A DNA stretch of 64,000 nt from Methylocystis sp. (GTDB lineage Bacteria > Pseudomonadota > Alphaproteobacteria > Rhizobiales > Beijerinckiaceae), in contig JACOUB010000006.1 in NCBI GenBank assembly GCA_016178015.1, positions 1 through 64,000 of the forward strand. The letters run 5' to 3'. Every line of letters begins with the position of its first letter. Position 1 is the first letter of the stretch. The translations under genes were made by a program, and so were the position numbers. This document shows positions 33,203-41,349 of this stretch, one piece after another. The notes below the pieces were generated by a model that saw nothing but the letters and a program-made list of their open reading frames with translations, was not told the DNA's origin and did not search any database.

Positions 33203-33471
33203 TGGCCGATCCGCAATTGATCGCTGGCTTCGAGGCCCCGGTTCATCGCGCCTTGACCGAGCCAATCCTGCTCGCTGGCGCGCCACGCGCGGTGGCGATC
33301 CTCAATGGAACGCTCGCCGCGGCGCTCGGCCTCGGCTTGCGCCTCTGGCTCCCCGGACTTCTTCTCTGGCTCGTAGGCCATGCGGCGGCAGTCTGGGCGG
33401 CCAAGCGCGACGCGCAATTTGTCGACGTCGTGCGCGCGCATCTGCGCATCCCCAGCTTCCTCGGCGTGTGA
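33202..33471 (+). CDS. trbD: TrbD (VirB3-like)
   Basis: The 89-aa protein shows the VirB3/TrbD pattern: a short N-terminal region with GFEAPVHRALTEPILLAGAPR, one or two adjacent membrane helices (AALGLGLRLWLPGLLLWLVG) and a short cytoplasmic tail ending with RAHLRIPSFLGV. It is an inner-membrane component that works with the VirB4 ATPase. Its start overlaps the trbC stop (TGATG) and trbE follows after 7 bp. Confidence 0.92.
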   Translation: MADPQLIAGFEAPVHRALTEPILLAGAPRAVAILNGTLAAALGLGLRLWLPGLLLWLVGHAAAVWAAKRDAQFVDVVRAHLRIPSFLGV

Positions 33472-33478
33472 GGCTTTC

Positions 33479-35965
33479 ATGTTCAATCTCGCCGAATATC
33501 GAAAGCGCCCGTCTCAACTCGCCGACTTTCTCCCATGGGCGGCGCTCGTTGCTCCCGGCGTCGTCTTGAACAAAGATGGCAGTCTGCAACGGAGCGCGCG
33601 GTTTCGCGGGCCAGATCTCGAATCCGCGACGCCTGCCGAACTCGTCGCGGTGAGCGGCCGGCTCAACAACGCCTTGCGGCGACTGGGTTCGGGCTGGGCG
33701 ATCTTCGTCGAAGCGCAGCGTAACGCCGCGAGCTTCTATCCCGAAAGCCTCTTTCCCGATGCCGTCTCCAGCCTCGTCGACGCGGAGCGGCGCGCGCAGT
33801 TCGAGGAGGAAGGAGCGCATTTCGAATCGAGCTATTTCCTCACCTTCCTCTATCTGCCGCCGGCCGAGGATGCGGCGCGCGCCGAGCGGCTCCTCTATGA
33901 AGGCGGCGTGCGCACTGAGGCCGCCGACGCACATGAAATTCTGCGCGGCTTCGTCGATCGCACTGATCGCATCCTGCAGCTTTTCGAAGGCTTCGTGCCG
34001 GAAGCCCAATGGCTCTCGGACGCCGAGACGCTGACCTATCTTCATTCCAGCGTCTCGACGCGGCGTCAGCGCGTGCGCGTCCCCGAGACGCCGGTTCATC
34101 TCGACGCGATCCTCGCGGATGAACCGCTCGTTGGCGGCTTAGAGCCGCGGCTCGGGAATTCGCATTTGCGCATTCTCACGGTGATGGGCTTTCCGTCCGC
34201 GACCTATCCAGGCGTTCTCGACGACCTCAACTCGCTCGCCTTCGTCTATCGCTGGTCGACGCGGGCAATCTGTCTCGACAAGAACGACGCGACCAAACTC
34301 CTCACCAAAATCCGCCGGCAATGGTTCGCCAAGCGCAAGTCGGTCGCCGCGATCCTCAAGGAGGTGATGACCAACGAAGCGTCGACGCTGCTCGATACCG
34401 ACGCCGCCAACAAGGCGCTCGACGCCGACGCGGCGCTGCAAGAGCTTGGCGCCGACGAGATCGGCGAAGCGCTCGTCACCGCGACGATCTGCGTATGGGA
34501 CGAGAACGCGCGGGCGGCGGACGAAAAACTTCGTTTTGTCGAAAAAGTCGTCCAGGGCCGCGATTTCACTTGCATCCCCGAGACCGTCAACGCCATCGAA
34601 GCCTGGCTCGGCTCACTGCCGGGCCATCCCTACGCCAATGTCCGGCAGCCGCCGCTCTCGACGTTAAATCTCGCCCATATGATCCCGCTGTCGGCAGTAT
34701 GGGCGGGACCCGAGCGCGATGAGCATTTTTCCGCGCCGCCGCTGTTCTTCGCCAAGACCGAAGGCTCGACGCCGTTCCGCTTCTCGCTCCATGTCGGCGA
34801 CGTCGGCCATACCCTGGTGGTCGGGCCCACCGGCGCGGGCAAGAGCGTGCTGCTAGCGCTGATGGCGCTGCAGTTTCGCCGTTACGAAAACGCGCAGATT
34901 TTCGCCTTCGATTTCGGCGGCTCGATCCGCGCCGCCGCCCTCGCTATGGGCGGCGACTGGCATGATCTCGGCGGCGCGCTGAGCGAAGACATGTCGAACC
35001 CCGTCGCGCTGCAGCCGCTCGCGCGGATCGATCAGGCGGGCGAACGCGCCTTCGCGGCGCAATGGATTGCTTCCCTGCTCGCGCGCGAACAGGTCTCCGT
35101 CACGCCGGAGGTCAAGGACCATATTTGGTCGGCGCTCAACTCGCTCGCCTCGGCGCCGATCGAGGAACGCACCCTCACCGGCCTCTCGGTTCTATTGCAG
35201 TTGCAGATGCTAAAACGGGCCTTGCAGCCCTATTGCATCGGCGGGGCCTGGGGACGTCTTCTCGACGCCGAGAGTGAACGACTGGGCGACGCGCGCGTCC
35301 AGGCCTTCGAGACGGAGGGCCTCATTGGTTCGGGCGCGGCGGCGAGCGTTCTCGCCTATCTCTTTCATCGCATCGAGGATCGTCTCGACGGCTCGCCAAC
35401 CCTGCTCATCGTCGACGAGGGCTGGCTCGCGCTCGACGATGCGGATTTCGGCGCGCAATTGCGCGAATGGCTGAAAACGCTGCGCAAGAAAAACGCGAGC
35501 GTGATTTTCGCCACGCAATCCTTGGCCGATATCGAAGGCAGCGCCATCGCGCCGGCGATCATCGAGAGCTGTCCGACGCGCCTGTTTCTGCCGAACGACC
35601 GCGCCATCGAACCGCAGATCACCGCGATGTATCGGCGCTTCGGTCTGAACGACCGGCAGATCGAGATCATCTCCCGAGCGACGCCGAAGCGCGATTATTA
35701 TTGCCAGTCGCGGCGCGGCAATCGCCTCTTCGAACTCGGCCTTGGCCCAGTAGCGCTCGCCTTTTGCGCCGCCTCGTCGAAATCCGATCAGAAGCTGATC
35801 GCGGAAGTTTTCGCCGAACACGGCCACGCCGGCTTCGCCGGCGCCTGGCTGCGCACGCGCGGCCTCGATTGGGCAGCCGATCTCCTCGATCCCGAAACGC
35901 CGTGGGATCGCCCGGGCGAATTCGCGTCGCCCACGAACCCCGAACAAACGGAGAAGCGGACATGA
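33479..35965 (+). CDS. trbE: TrbE (VirB4-like ATPase)
   Basis: The 828-aa protein begins MFNLAEYRKRPSQLADFLPW, has a CagE/TrbE N-terminal domain, then Walker A VVGPTGAGKSVLLALMALQF (about 444-463), Walker B LLIVDEGWLALDD (about 640-652) and the VIFATQSLADIEGSAIAP motif. It is the large ATPase that energises assembly of the mating channel at the inner membrane. It overlaps trbJ by 4 bp and shows no interruption. Confidence 0.95.
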   Translation: MFNLAEYRKRPSQLADFLPWAALVAPGVVLNKDGSLQRSARFRGPDLESATPAELVAVSGRLNNALRRLGSGWAIFVEAQRNAASFYPESLFPDAVSSLVDAERRAQFEEEGAHFESSYFLTFLYLPPAEDAARAERLLYEGGVRTEAADAHEILRGFVDRTDRILQLFEGFVPEAQWLSDAETLTYLHSSVSTRRQRVRVPETPVHLDAILADEPLVGGLEPRLGNSHLRILTVMGFPSATYPGVLDDLNSLAFVYRWSTRAICLDKNDATKLLTKIRRQWFAKRKSVAAILKEVMTNEASTLLDTDAANKALDADAALQELGADEIGEALVTATICVWDENARAADEKLRFVEKVVQGRDFTCIPETVNAIEAWLGSLPGHPYANVRQPPLSTLNLAHMIPLSAVWAGPERDEHFSAPPLFFAKTEGSTPFRFSLHVGDVGHTLVVGPTGAGKSVLLALMALQFRRYENAQIFAFDFGGSIRAAALAMGGDWHDLGGALSEDMSNPVALQPLARIDQAGERAFAAQWIASLLAREQVSVTPEVKDHIWSALNSLASAPIEERTLTGLSVLLQLQMLKRALQPYCIGGAWGRLLDAESERLGDARVQAFETEGLIGSGAAASVLAYLFHRIEDRLDGSPTLLIVDEGWLALDDADFGAQLREWLKTLRKKNASVIFATQSLADIEGSAIAPAIIESCPTRLFLPNDRAIEPQITAMYRRFGLNDRQIEIISRATPKRDYYCQSRRGNRLFELGLGPVALAFCAASSKSDQKLIAEVFAEHGHAGFAGAWLRTRGLDWAADLLDPETPWDRPGEFASPTNPEQTEKRT

Positions 35966-36705
35966 ATGTTTCTCGCTTTCGCGCCATCTGTCTCGCTGGC
36001 GTCGTCGCGATGGCGCCCACTCTCGCGCCCACGCCGGCGTTCGCGCAGTGGGTCGTGTTCGATCCGTCAAATTATGCGCAAAATCTCCTCACCGCCGCCC
36101 GGTCGCTGCAGCAGATCAGTAACCAGATCACCATGCTGCAAAACCAAGCGCAAATGTTGATCAATCAGGCGCGCAATCTCGAAAGCTTGCCGTTTTCCTC
36201 GCTGCAGTCGATCGAACAATCGTTCGAGCGGACGCAGCAGCTCCTCAAGCAGGCGCAGCGCATCGCTTACGACGTCAACGCGATCAACACGACTTTTCAG
36301 CGCCTCTATCCGCAAGGCTACACGGGCTCGACGTCGTCGCAACAACTGATCTTCGACGCGCAGGATCGCTGGAGGAACGCGCTCGCCGGGCACCAGGACG
36401 CGCTCAAGACCCAAGCCGGCGTCGTCGGCAATCTCGATGCGACGCGCTCCTCGATCGACGCGCTCGTCTCATCGAGCCAAGGGGCGACGGGCGCGCTGCA
36501 AGCGATGCAGGCCGGCAATCAGCTGATGGGCTTGCAATTGAGGCAACTCGCCGACCTCACCGCGCTCCTCGCCGCACAGGGGCGCGCCTCAAGTCTCGAT
36601 GGCGCGCGCGTTGCTGCCAATCAGGATCAGGCGCGCGAGCAGCTCGGCCGCTTCTTGACGAGCAATCAACCTTACCAGCCCCAAAACGTTCAGATGTTCC
36701 ACTGA
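35962..36705 (+). CDS. trbJ: TrbJ (VirB5-like)
   Basis: The 247-aa product has a signal peptide ending TPAFAQW (about residue 30) and a helical, Gln-rich body: NYAQNLLTAARSLQQISNQI, then MLQNQAQMLINQARNLESLP, features of TrbJ/VirB5 minor pilus proteins. It starts inside the trbE stop (ATGA). The next gene is an 18-bp step away. Confidence 0.92.
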   Translation: MNVSRFRAICLAGVVAMAPTLAPTPAFAQWVVFDPSNYAQNLLTAARSLQQISNQITMLQNQAQMLINQARNLESLPFSSLQSIEQSFERTQQLLKQAQRIAYDVNAINTTFQRLYPQGYTGSTSSQQLIFDAQDRWRNALAGHQDALKTQAGVVGNLDATRSSIDALVSSSQGATGALQAMQAGNQLMGLQLRQLADLTALLAAQGRASSLDGARVAANQDQAREQLGRFLTSNQPYQPQNVQMFH

Positions 36706-36722
36706 CGAGGAGACGCGTCATC

Positions 36723-36884
36723 ATGAACGATCGACTCTCTCGAATGCCGCCCTTTGCGATCTTCGTAGGATCCGTCCTGATCATTCTGACGATCAGCATC
36801 GCCTGGGACAATGAAGCGCGGCCGGCGGCGCCAAAGCCCGAATACGAGAGGTCTCCCTTCTTCCTTCCGCTCGGAGCCTATTGA
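36723..36884 (+). CDS. Small membrane protein at the trbK position (53 aa)
   Basis: ATG at 36723, with GAGGAGA about 12 bp upstream, opens a 53-codon frame: a basic start (MNDRLSRMPP), one membrane helix (FAIFVGSVLIILTISIAW) and a Pro-rich tail ending LPLGAY. It lies between trbJ and trbL, the place of the TrbK entry-exclusion protein, and its stop abuts trbL (TGAACATG). TrbK identity is by position and topology only; it lacks a lipoprotein Cys. Confidence 0.7.
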   Translation: MNDRLSRMPPFAIFVGSVLIILTISIAWDNEARPAAPKPEYERSPFFLPLGAY

Positions 36885-36886
36885 AC

Positions 36887-38056
36887 ATGGGCGGCGCCGG
36901 CGTCATCGATCGCTTCCTCGAGACCTTCACCCGCTACATCGATTCAGGCTTCGGCCTCGTCAATGGCGACGTGGCCTTCCTGTCCTCGACGCTGATCGCA
37001 ATCGACATCACGCTCGCCGGCCTGTTCTGGGCGCTCGCCGCGGAAGAGGACGTGATCGCCCGGCTCGTCAAGAAGACGCTCTATGTTGGATTCTTCGCTT
37101 TCCTCATCGGCAATTTCAACACGCTCGCCCGCGTCGTGTTCGAGAGTTTCGCCGGGCTCGGACTGAAAGCCGGCGGATCAGCGTTCTCGCAAAGTCAGTT
37201 GCTGCAACCAGGGCGTCTCGCTCAAGTCGGCATCGACGCCGGCAAACCGATCCTCACCGCAGTCGGTCAGCTCATGGGCTATGTCTCCTTCTTCGAGAAT
37301 TTCGTCCAGATTTTCGTCCTGCTTTTCGCGTGGCTCGTCGTCGTCGTCGCTTTCTTCATTCTCGCCGTGCAGCTCTTCGTCACTTTGATCGAGTTCAAGC
37401 TGACGACGCTCGCCGGATTCGTGCTCGTTCCCTTCGGCCTCTTCAACAAGACCGCGTTCCTTGCGGAAAAAGTGCTGGGCAATATCGTCGCCTCCGGCGT
37501 CAAGGTGCTCGTGCTCGCGGTCATCGTCGGCATTGGCTCGACGCTGTTTTCGCAATTCACGTTAAGCGCTCCCAATCCGCCGACGATCGATGACGCGCTC
37601 TCTCTCGTTCTCGCATCAGTGGCGCTCTTGGGATTGAGCATTTTCGGACCCGGGATCGCCGCTGGCCTCGGCTCAGGCGCGCCGTAGCTCGGCGCCGGCG
37701 CGGCCGTTGGAACCGCGCTCACTGTTGGCGGCCTTGGCGTCGCCGGCGCGCTCAGCGCGCGAACGGGCGTCGCCGCTGTGGCCGGAACCGCGCGGGGAAC
37801 GACGCAGGCCGTTCGCGGCGGCCTGTCTCGCCTTGGATTTTCGGTCGCATCGCGAGCCGAATCCGCCGCCGTCACGGAAGGCAGCGCTGTCTGGTCCAGC
37901 GGGGCTGGATCCGTCAACGCGCCGCCGGAATGGGCGCGCGCCCTGCGCCGCAATCAAGCGATCAGCCATGGCGTAACCACCGCCGCCCATTCCGTGCGCT
38001 CCGGCGATCATGGCGGAGGATCGACCAGCGTCCCGCTTCCGAAGGAGAAATCATGA
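36887..38056 (+). pseudogene. trbL: trbL (VirB6-like) interrupted by an amber codon
   Basis: The first 266 codons encode a normal TrbL with MGGAGVIDRFLETFTRYIDS and about six membrane helices (to 37684). A TAG at 37685-37687 then stops the frame in ...GSGAP-stop-LGAGAAVG; the same frame stays open for another 122 codons to 38056 and encodes the Ala/Gly-rich TrbL tail ending PLPKEKS. A CAG (Gln) to TAG change explains it. TrbL is the polytopic channel protein. The truncated form keeps the membrane part, so function may be impaired rather than absent; the 3' frame still overlaps trbF by ATGA. Confidence 0.85.
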
Positions 38057-38739
38057 ACCCCTTCCGCCGACCTTCCGTGCGCTATCAGCGCACGGGCGAA
38101 CTCGAAACCCCCTATCAGCGCGCCAGCCAGGTCTGGGACGATCGCATTGGCTCGGCCCGCGTCCAGGCCAAGAATTGGCGGCTCGGTTTCTTCGGCATGA
38201 TGGGCGTTCTCGCCATTGTCTCCTTCGACAATGCGAGACTGCGCTTTGGCCACACCGTCGTTCCCTGGGTCGTCGAGATCGACAAATTGGGCCAAGCGCA
38301 AGCCGTCTCTCCGGCTCTCGCCGATTATGTCCCGACCGATCCACAGATCGCCTGGCATCTCGCGCGCTTCATCGAGGACGTGCGCTCCATCGCCGCCGAT
38401 CCGATCATCGTCCGCCAGAACTGGCTACGGGCTTACGAGTTCGTCAGCGACAAGGGCGCGCTCGCCTTGAACGATTACGCCCGTATGAGCGACCCCTTCG
38501 CCCAGATCGGCAAGACACAGGTCGCGATCGAGGTTTCGAGCGTCATCCGCGCCTCCCCTGAAAGCTTCCGCGTCGCCTGGACGCAACGCCGTTACGAGAA
38601 CGGCAGTCTCGCATCATCAGAACGCTGGACGGCGATCCTCACGGTCGCGCTGCGCATGCCCAACGACGCCGAACGCCTGCGCAAAAACCCCCTCGGGGTT
38701 TTCGTCACATCCATCAACTGGTCAAAGGAGCTCGGCTGA
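38053..38739 (+). CDS. trbF: TrbF (VirB8-like)
   Basis: The 228-aa protein has a short cytoplasmic N-terminus (PYQRASQVWDDRIGSARVQA), one membrane helix (FFGMMGVLAIVSFDNA, about 50-65) and a periplasmic VirB8 fold with VVPWVVEIDKLGQ. GAAGGAGA lies 4 bp before the ATG. VirB8-like proteins nucleate assembly of the secretion channel. It overlaps the end of trbL (ATGA) and the start of trbG (TGATG). Confidence 0.95.
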   Translation: MNPFRRPSVRYQRTGELETPYQRASQVWDDRIGSARVQAKNWRLGFFGMMGVLAIVSFDNARLRFGHTVVPWVVEIDKLGQAQAVSPALADYVPTDPQIAWHLARFIEDVRSIAADPIIVRQNWLRAYEFVSDKGALALNDYARMSDPFAQIGKTQVAIEVSSVIRASPESFRVAWTQRRYENGSLASSERWTAILTVALRMPNDAERLRKNPLGVFVTSINWSKELG

Positions 38740-39713
38740 TGCAGCGCTCGATTTTTCTTATCCCTCTCTGTTCCGTCGCTCTCGCCGGATGCCTGACCAA
38801 ACCGCCGCAGATATCCTATGACGACGCGGAGCCCGCGCTGCTCGCGTCCGATCCCCCAATGCCGGTCCGGATCGTCGAGCTGCCGAAGCCCTTGCCCTTG
38901 CCCGGTCAGCTGAAGCCGCTCCCCGGCAAAGCCGGTCAGGCCGAGATCAAAGATCCGCGCGCCCGCATCGAACACGCCAACGCCGCCGCCCGTATCGAGC
39001 CGACGCGCGCCGGCTACATCAACGCCGTCCAAGTCTATCCCTATTCCTCGGGAGCGCTCTATCAGGTCTATTCCGCGCCGGGCCAGATAACCGACATCGC
39101 GCTGCAGGACGGCGAGCAGCTCGTCGGCTCGGGGCCCGTGGCGGCCGGCGACACAGTGCGCTGGATCATCGGCGACACGGAAAGCGGCTCGGGCGCAACT
39201 AAGCGTGTTCACATCATGGTCAAGCCGACGCGATCCGATCTCGTCACCAATCTCATCATCAACACCGACCGGCGCACCTATCTCCTCGAGCTGCGCGCAG
39301 CGGAAAAGACCTATATGGCGTCGGTCTCCTGGATCTATCCGCAGGACCAGCTCATTGCGCTGCGTCGTCAGAACGCATCCGCCGAGGCGGCGACGCCGAT
39401 CGAAACCGGCGTCGATATTTCCAAACTGCGCTTTCGTTACGCGATCACGGGCGACGCTGCGCCCTGGCGGCCGCTCTCGGCCTTCGACGACGGCCAGAAA
39501 GTCTATATCGAAATGCCGCGCGGAATAGCTCAGGGCGAAATGCCGCCGCTGTTCGTCGTCGGTCCGGAAGGCGACGGCCAGCTCGTCAATTATCGCGTGC
39601 GTCAAAACTATTACGTGGTCGACCGGCTGTTCGCGGCCGCCGAACTGCGGCTCGGCGACGCAGACCAGCAAAAGGTGCGGATCGAACGCACCGACGGGAG
39701 GGCGTCGTTGTGA
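38739..39713 (+). CDS. trbG: TrbG (VirB9-like)
   Basis: The 324-aa product begins with a lipoprotein signal (LCSVALAGC, lipidated Cys near residue 18), then a Pro-rich linker and the VirB9/CagX domain: INAVQVYPYSSGALYQVYS, then a C-terminal FVVGPEGDGQLVNYRVRQNY (about 270-290) and VDRLFAAAELRLG. It forms the outer-membrane core ring with TrbI. It overlaps trbI by 4 bp (GTGA). Confidence 0.95.
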   Translation: MQRSIFLIPLCSVALAGCLTKPPQISYDDAEPALLASDPPMPVRIVELPKPLPLPGQLKPLPGKAGQAEIKDPRARIEHANAAARIEPTRAGYINAVQVYPYSSGALYQVYSAPGQITDIALQDGEQLVGSGPVAAGDTVRWIIGDTESGSGATKRVHIMVKPTRSDLVTNLIINTDRRTYLLELRAAEKTYMASVSWIYPQDQLIALRRQNASAEAATPIETGVDISKLRFRYAITGDAAPWRPLSAFDDGQKVYIEMPRGIAQGEMPPLFVVGPEGDGQLVNYRVRQNYYVVDRLFAAAELRLGDADQQKVRIERTDGRASL

Positions 39714-40903
39714 GCGAGAAAGACGCCCATCCGGCAGATCGCGACATAGGCGAGGAATTGCGGCTGCGACCCGAGCGGCCGAAGGTCAAGCGACTGTCGC
39801 GCCAGGTGTTGATCGGCCTCGGCGCCGTTTCTTCCGCCGCGCTCCTCGCCGCGCTTTTTTTCGCGCTCGAAAGCGGCCGGAACAGAAGCGGCGCGACGAC
39901 AGAACTTCTCGAAACCGAGCACAAGACCTTGGCCGACGGGCTCGCGGGTCTACCGCACGATTATGGCGGCTTGCCGAAGCCCCTTGCGCCCGACGTTCCG
40001 AAACTCGGGCCGCCCTTGCCGGGCGATCTCGGCCGGCCGATCCTCGCCGCGCAAGGCGTGCCAGGGATCGACGCTGCTGAGCAAAAAATCGCGCAAGAAA
40101 GCGAGGCCGCGCGAACCAGCAAGCTCTTTATTGGCGCCGGCGTTCGCGCACAGCCATCGGCAGTGACGCAACCGGCTGCGTTCGAAAGCATTGGATCGTC
40201 ATCTCCTGGCGCTGCGATAACGCCCGAACGCGCGCCGACGGAGAGCGAAGCGCACAACGCCCAGGACCGCAAGCTCGCCTTCCTCAACGCGCCCGTCGAT
40301 AAGCGCACGACGAGTCTGGATCGTCTGGAGCGGCCGGCGTCCTCTTATGTGGTGCAAGCCGGCACGATCATTCCTGGCGCGCTCATTACCGGCATCCGCT
40401 CGGACCTTCCCGGCCAAATCACCGCGCAGGTCACCCAACATGTCTACGATTCTCCCACCGGCCGGTTTCTTCTGATCCCGCAGGGCTCGAAACTCGTGGG
40501 CGTCTACGACAGCCAGGTGACCTTCGGCCAACAGCGCACGCTTCTCGTCTGGACCCGCCTCATCTTGCCGAACGGCAAATCGATCGTGCTCGAACGCCAG
40601 CCGGGCGCGGATGCGCAAGGCTATTCCGGGCTCGAGGACGAGGTCGATAACCATTGGGGCTCGCTCGTCAAAGCGGCGCTGCTCACGACGATCTTGGGCG
40701 TCGGCAGCGATCTCGGCTCCAACGCCAACGAGAGCGACATCGTCCGCGCCCTGCGGCGCGGCGCCCAGGATTCCACGAGTCAGACCGGCCAGCAGATCGT
40801 GCGCCGCAGCCTCGATATCCAACCGACGCTCACCATCAGGCCGGGCTTTCCGGTCAATGTCATCGTCACCCGCGATCTCGTGCTCGCGCCCTACGCCGGA
40901 TGA
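39710..40903 (+). CDS. trbI: TrbI (VirB10-like)
   Basis: The 397-aa protein starts at a GTG overlapping the trbG stop. It has a cytoplasmic head (EELRLRPERPKVKRLSRQVL), one membrane helix (about 30-50), a Pro-rich periplasmic linker and the VirB10 C-terminal domain (SSYVVQAGTIIPGALITGIR, then FLLIPQGSKLVGVYDSQV and PGADAQGYSGLEDEVDNHWG). It spans the envelope and transmits energy to the outer-membrane pore. Confidence 0.95.
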   Translation: MSEKDAHPADRDIGEELRLRPERPKVKRLSRQVLIGLGAVSSAALLAALFFALESGRNRSGATTELLETEHKTLADGLAGLPHDYGGLPKPLAPDVPKLGPPLPGDLGRPILAAQGVPGIDAAEQKIAQESEAARTSKLFIGAGVRAQPSAVTQPAAFESIGSSSPGAAITPERAPTESEAHNAQDRKLAFLNAPVDKRTTSLDRLERPASSYVVQAGTIIPGALITGIRSDLPGQITAQVTQHVYDSPTGRFLLIPQGSKLVGVYDSQVTFGQQRTLLVWTRLILPNGKSIVLERQPGADAQGYSGLEDEVDNHWGSLVKAALLTTILGVGSDLGSNANESDIVRALRRGAQDSTSQTGQQIVRRSLDIQPTLTIRPGFPVNVIVTRDLVLAPYAG

Positions 40904-40909
40904 AAATGA

Positions 40910-41185
40910 ATGACCAGACTGAAGCTCGGACCGATAGCGAACGACAAGCCGGTCAAACTCAACGTGGAACTGCCGGCGTCCGTCCATCGCGATCTCGTCG
41001 CCTACGCCGAGGCTTTGGGTCGCGAAACCGGACAGCCCATCAGCGAGCCGGCCAAGCTGATCGCACCCATGTTGGCGCGCTTCATCGCCGGCGACCGAGC
41101 CTTCGCCAAGGCGCGGAATGTCAAGAAGCCAGCTCAGCCGCCTGCGGGGGCGGCCAGCCCGACGACATCGACCGAGCCAGGCTGA
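40910..41185 (+). CDS. DUF2274 family protein
   Basis: The 91-aa product, MTRLKLGPIANDKPVKLNVE onwards, has an RHH-like pattern (VKLNVELPASVHRDLVAYAE, then QPISEPAKLIAPMLARFIAG) and matches DUF2274, which routinely ends trb operons in alphaproteobacterial ICEs. It begins 6 bp after the trbI stop. Function is unknown; DNA binding is possible. Confidence 0.9.
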   Translation: MTRLKLGPIANDKPVKLNVELPASVHRDLVAYAEALGRETGQPISEPAKLIAPMLARFIAGDRAFAKARNVKKPAQPPAGAASPTTSTEPG

Positions 41186-41254
41186 GGAAGCGCCGGAGCG
41201 CCGGATTGTCATTACCCGGCGACCAGACGGCGCTGTACGGCAACTTATCTTCTG

Positions 41255-41280
41255 CGGCCACGAGTGGCCGGAATGTTTTT
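41255..41280 (+). terminator. Terminator between trb operon and convergent res gene
   Basis: CGGCCA (41255-41260), loop CGAG, TGGCCG (41265-41270), then GAATGTTTTT. It lies 70 bp after the last trb-operon gene, in the 165-bp gap between convergent operons. Confidence 0.6.
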
Positions 41281-41349
41281 ACATAAATCTCAACAATAAT
41301 TTACCATTCTTGATGAGAGCTCCGGAAGCGAAACGCGCAGGCTGCCAAA

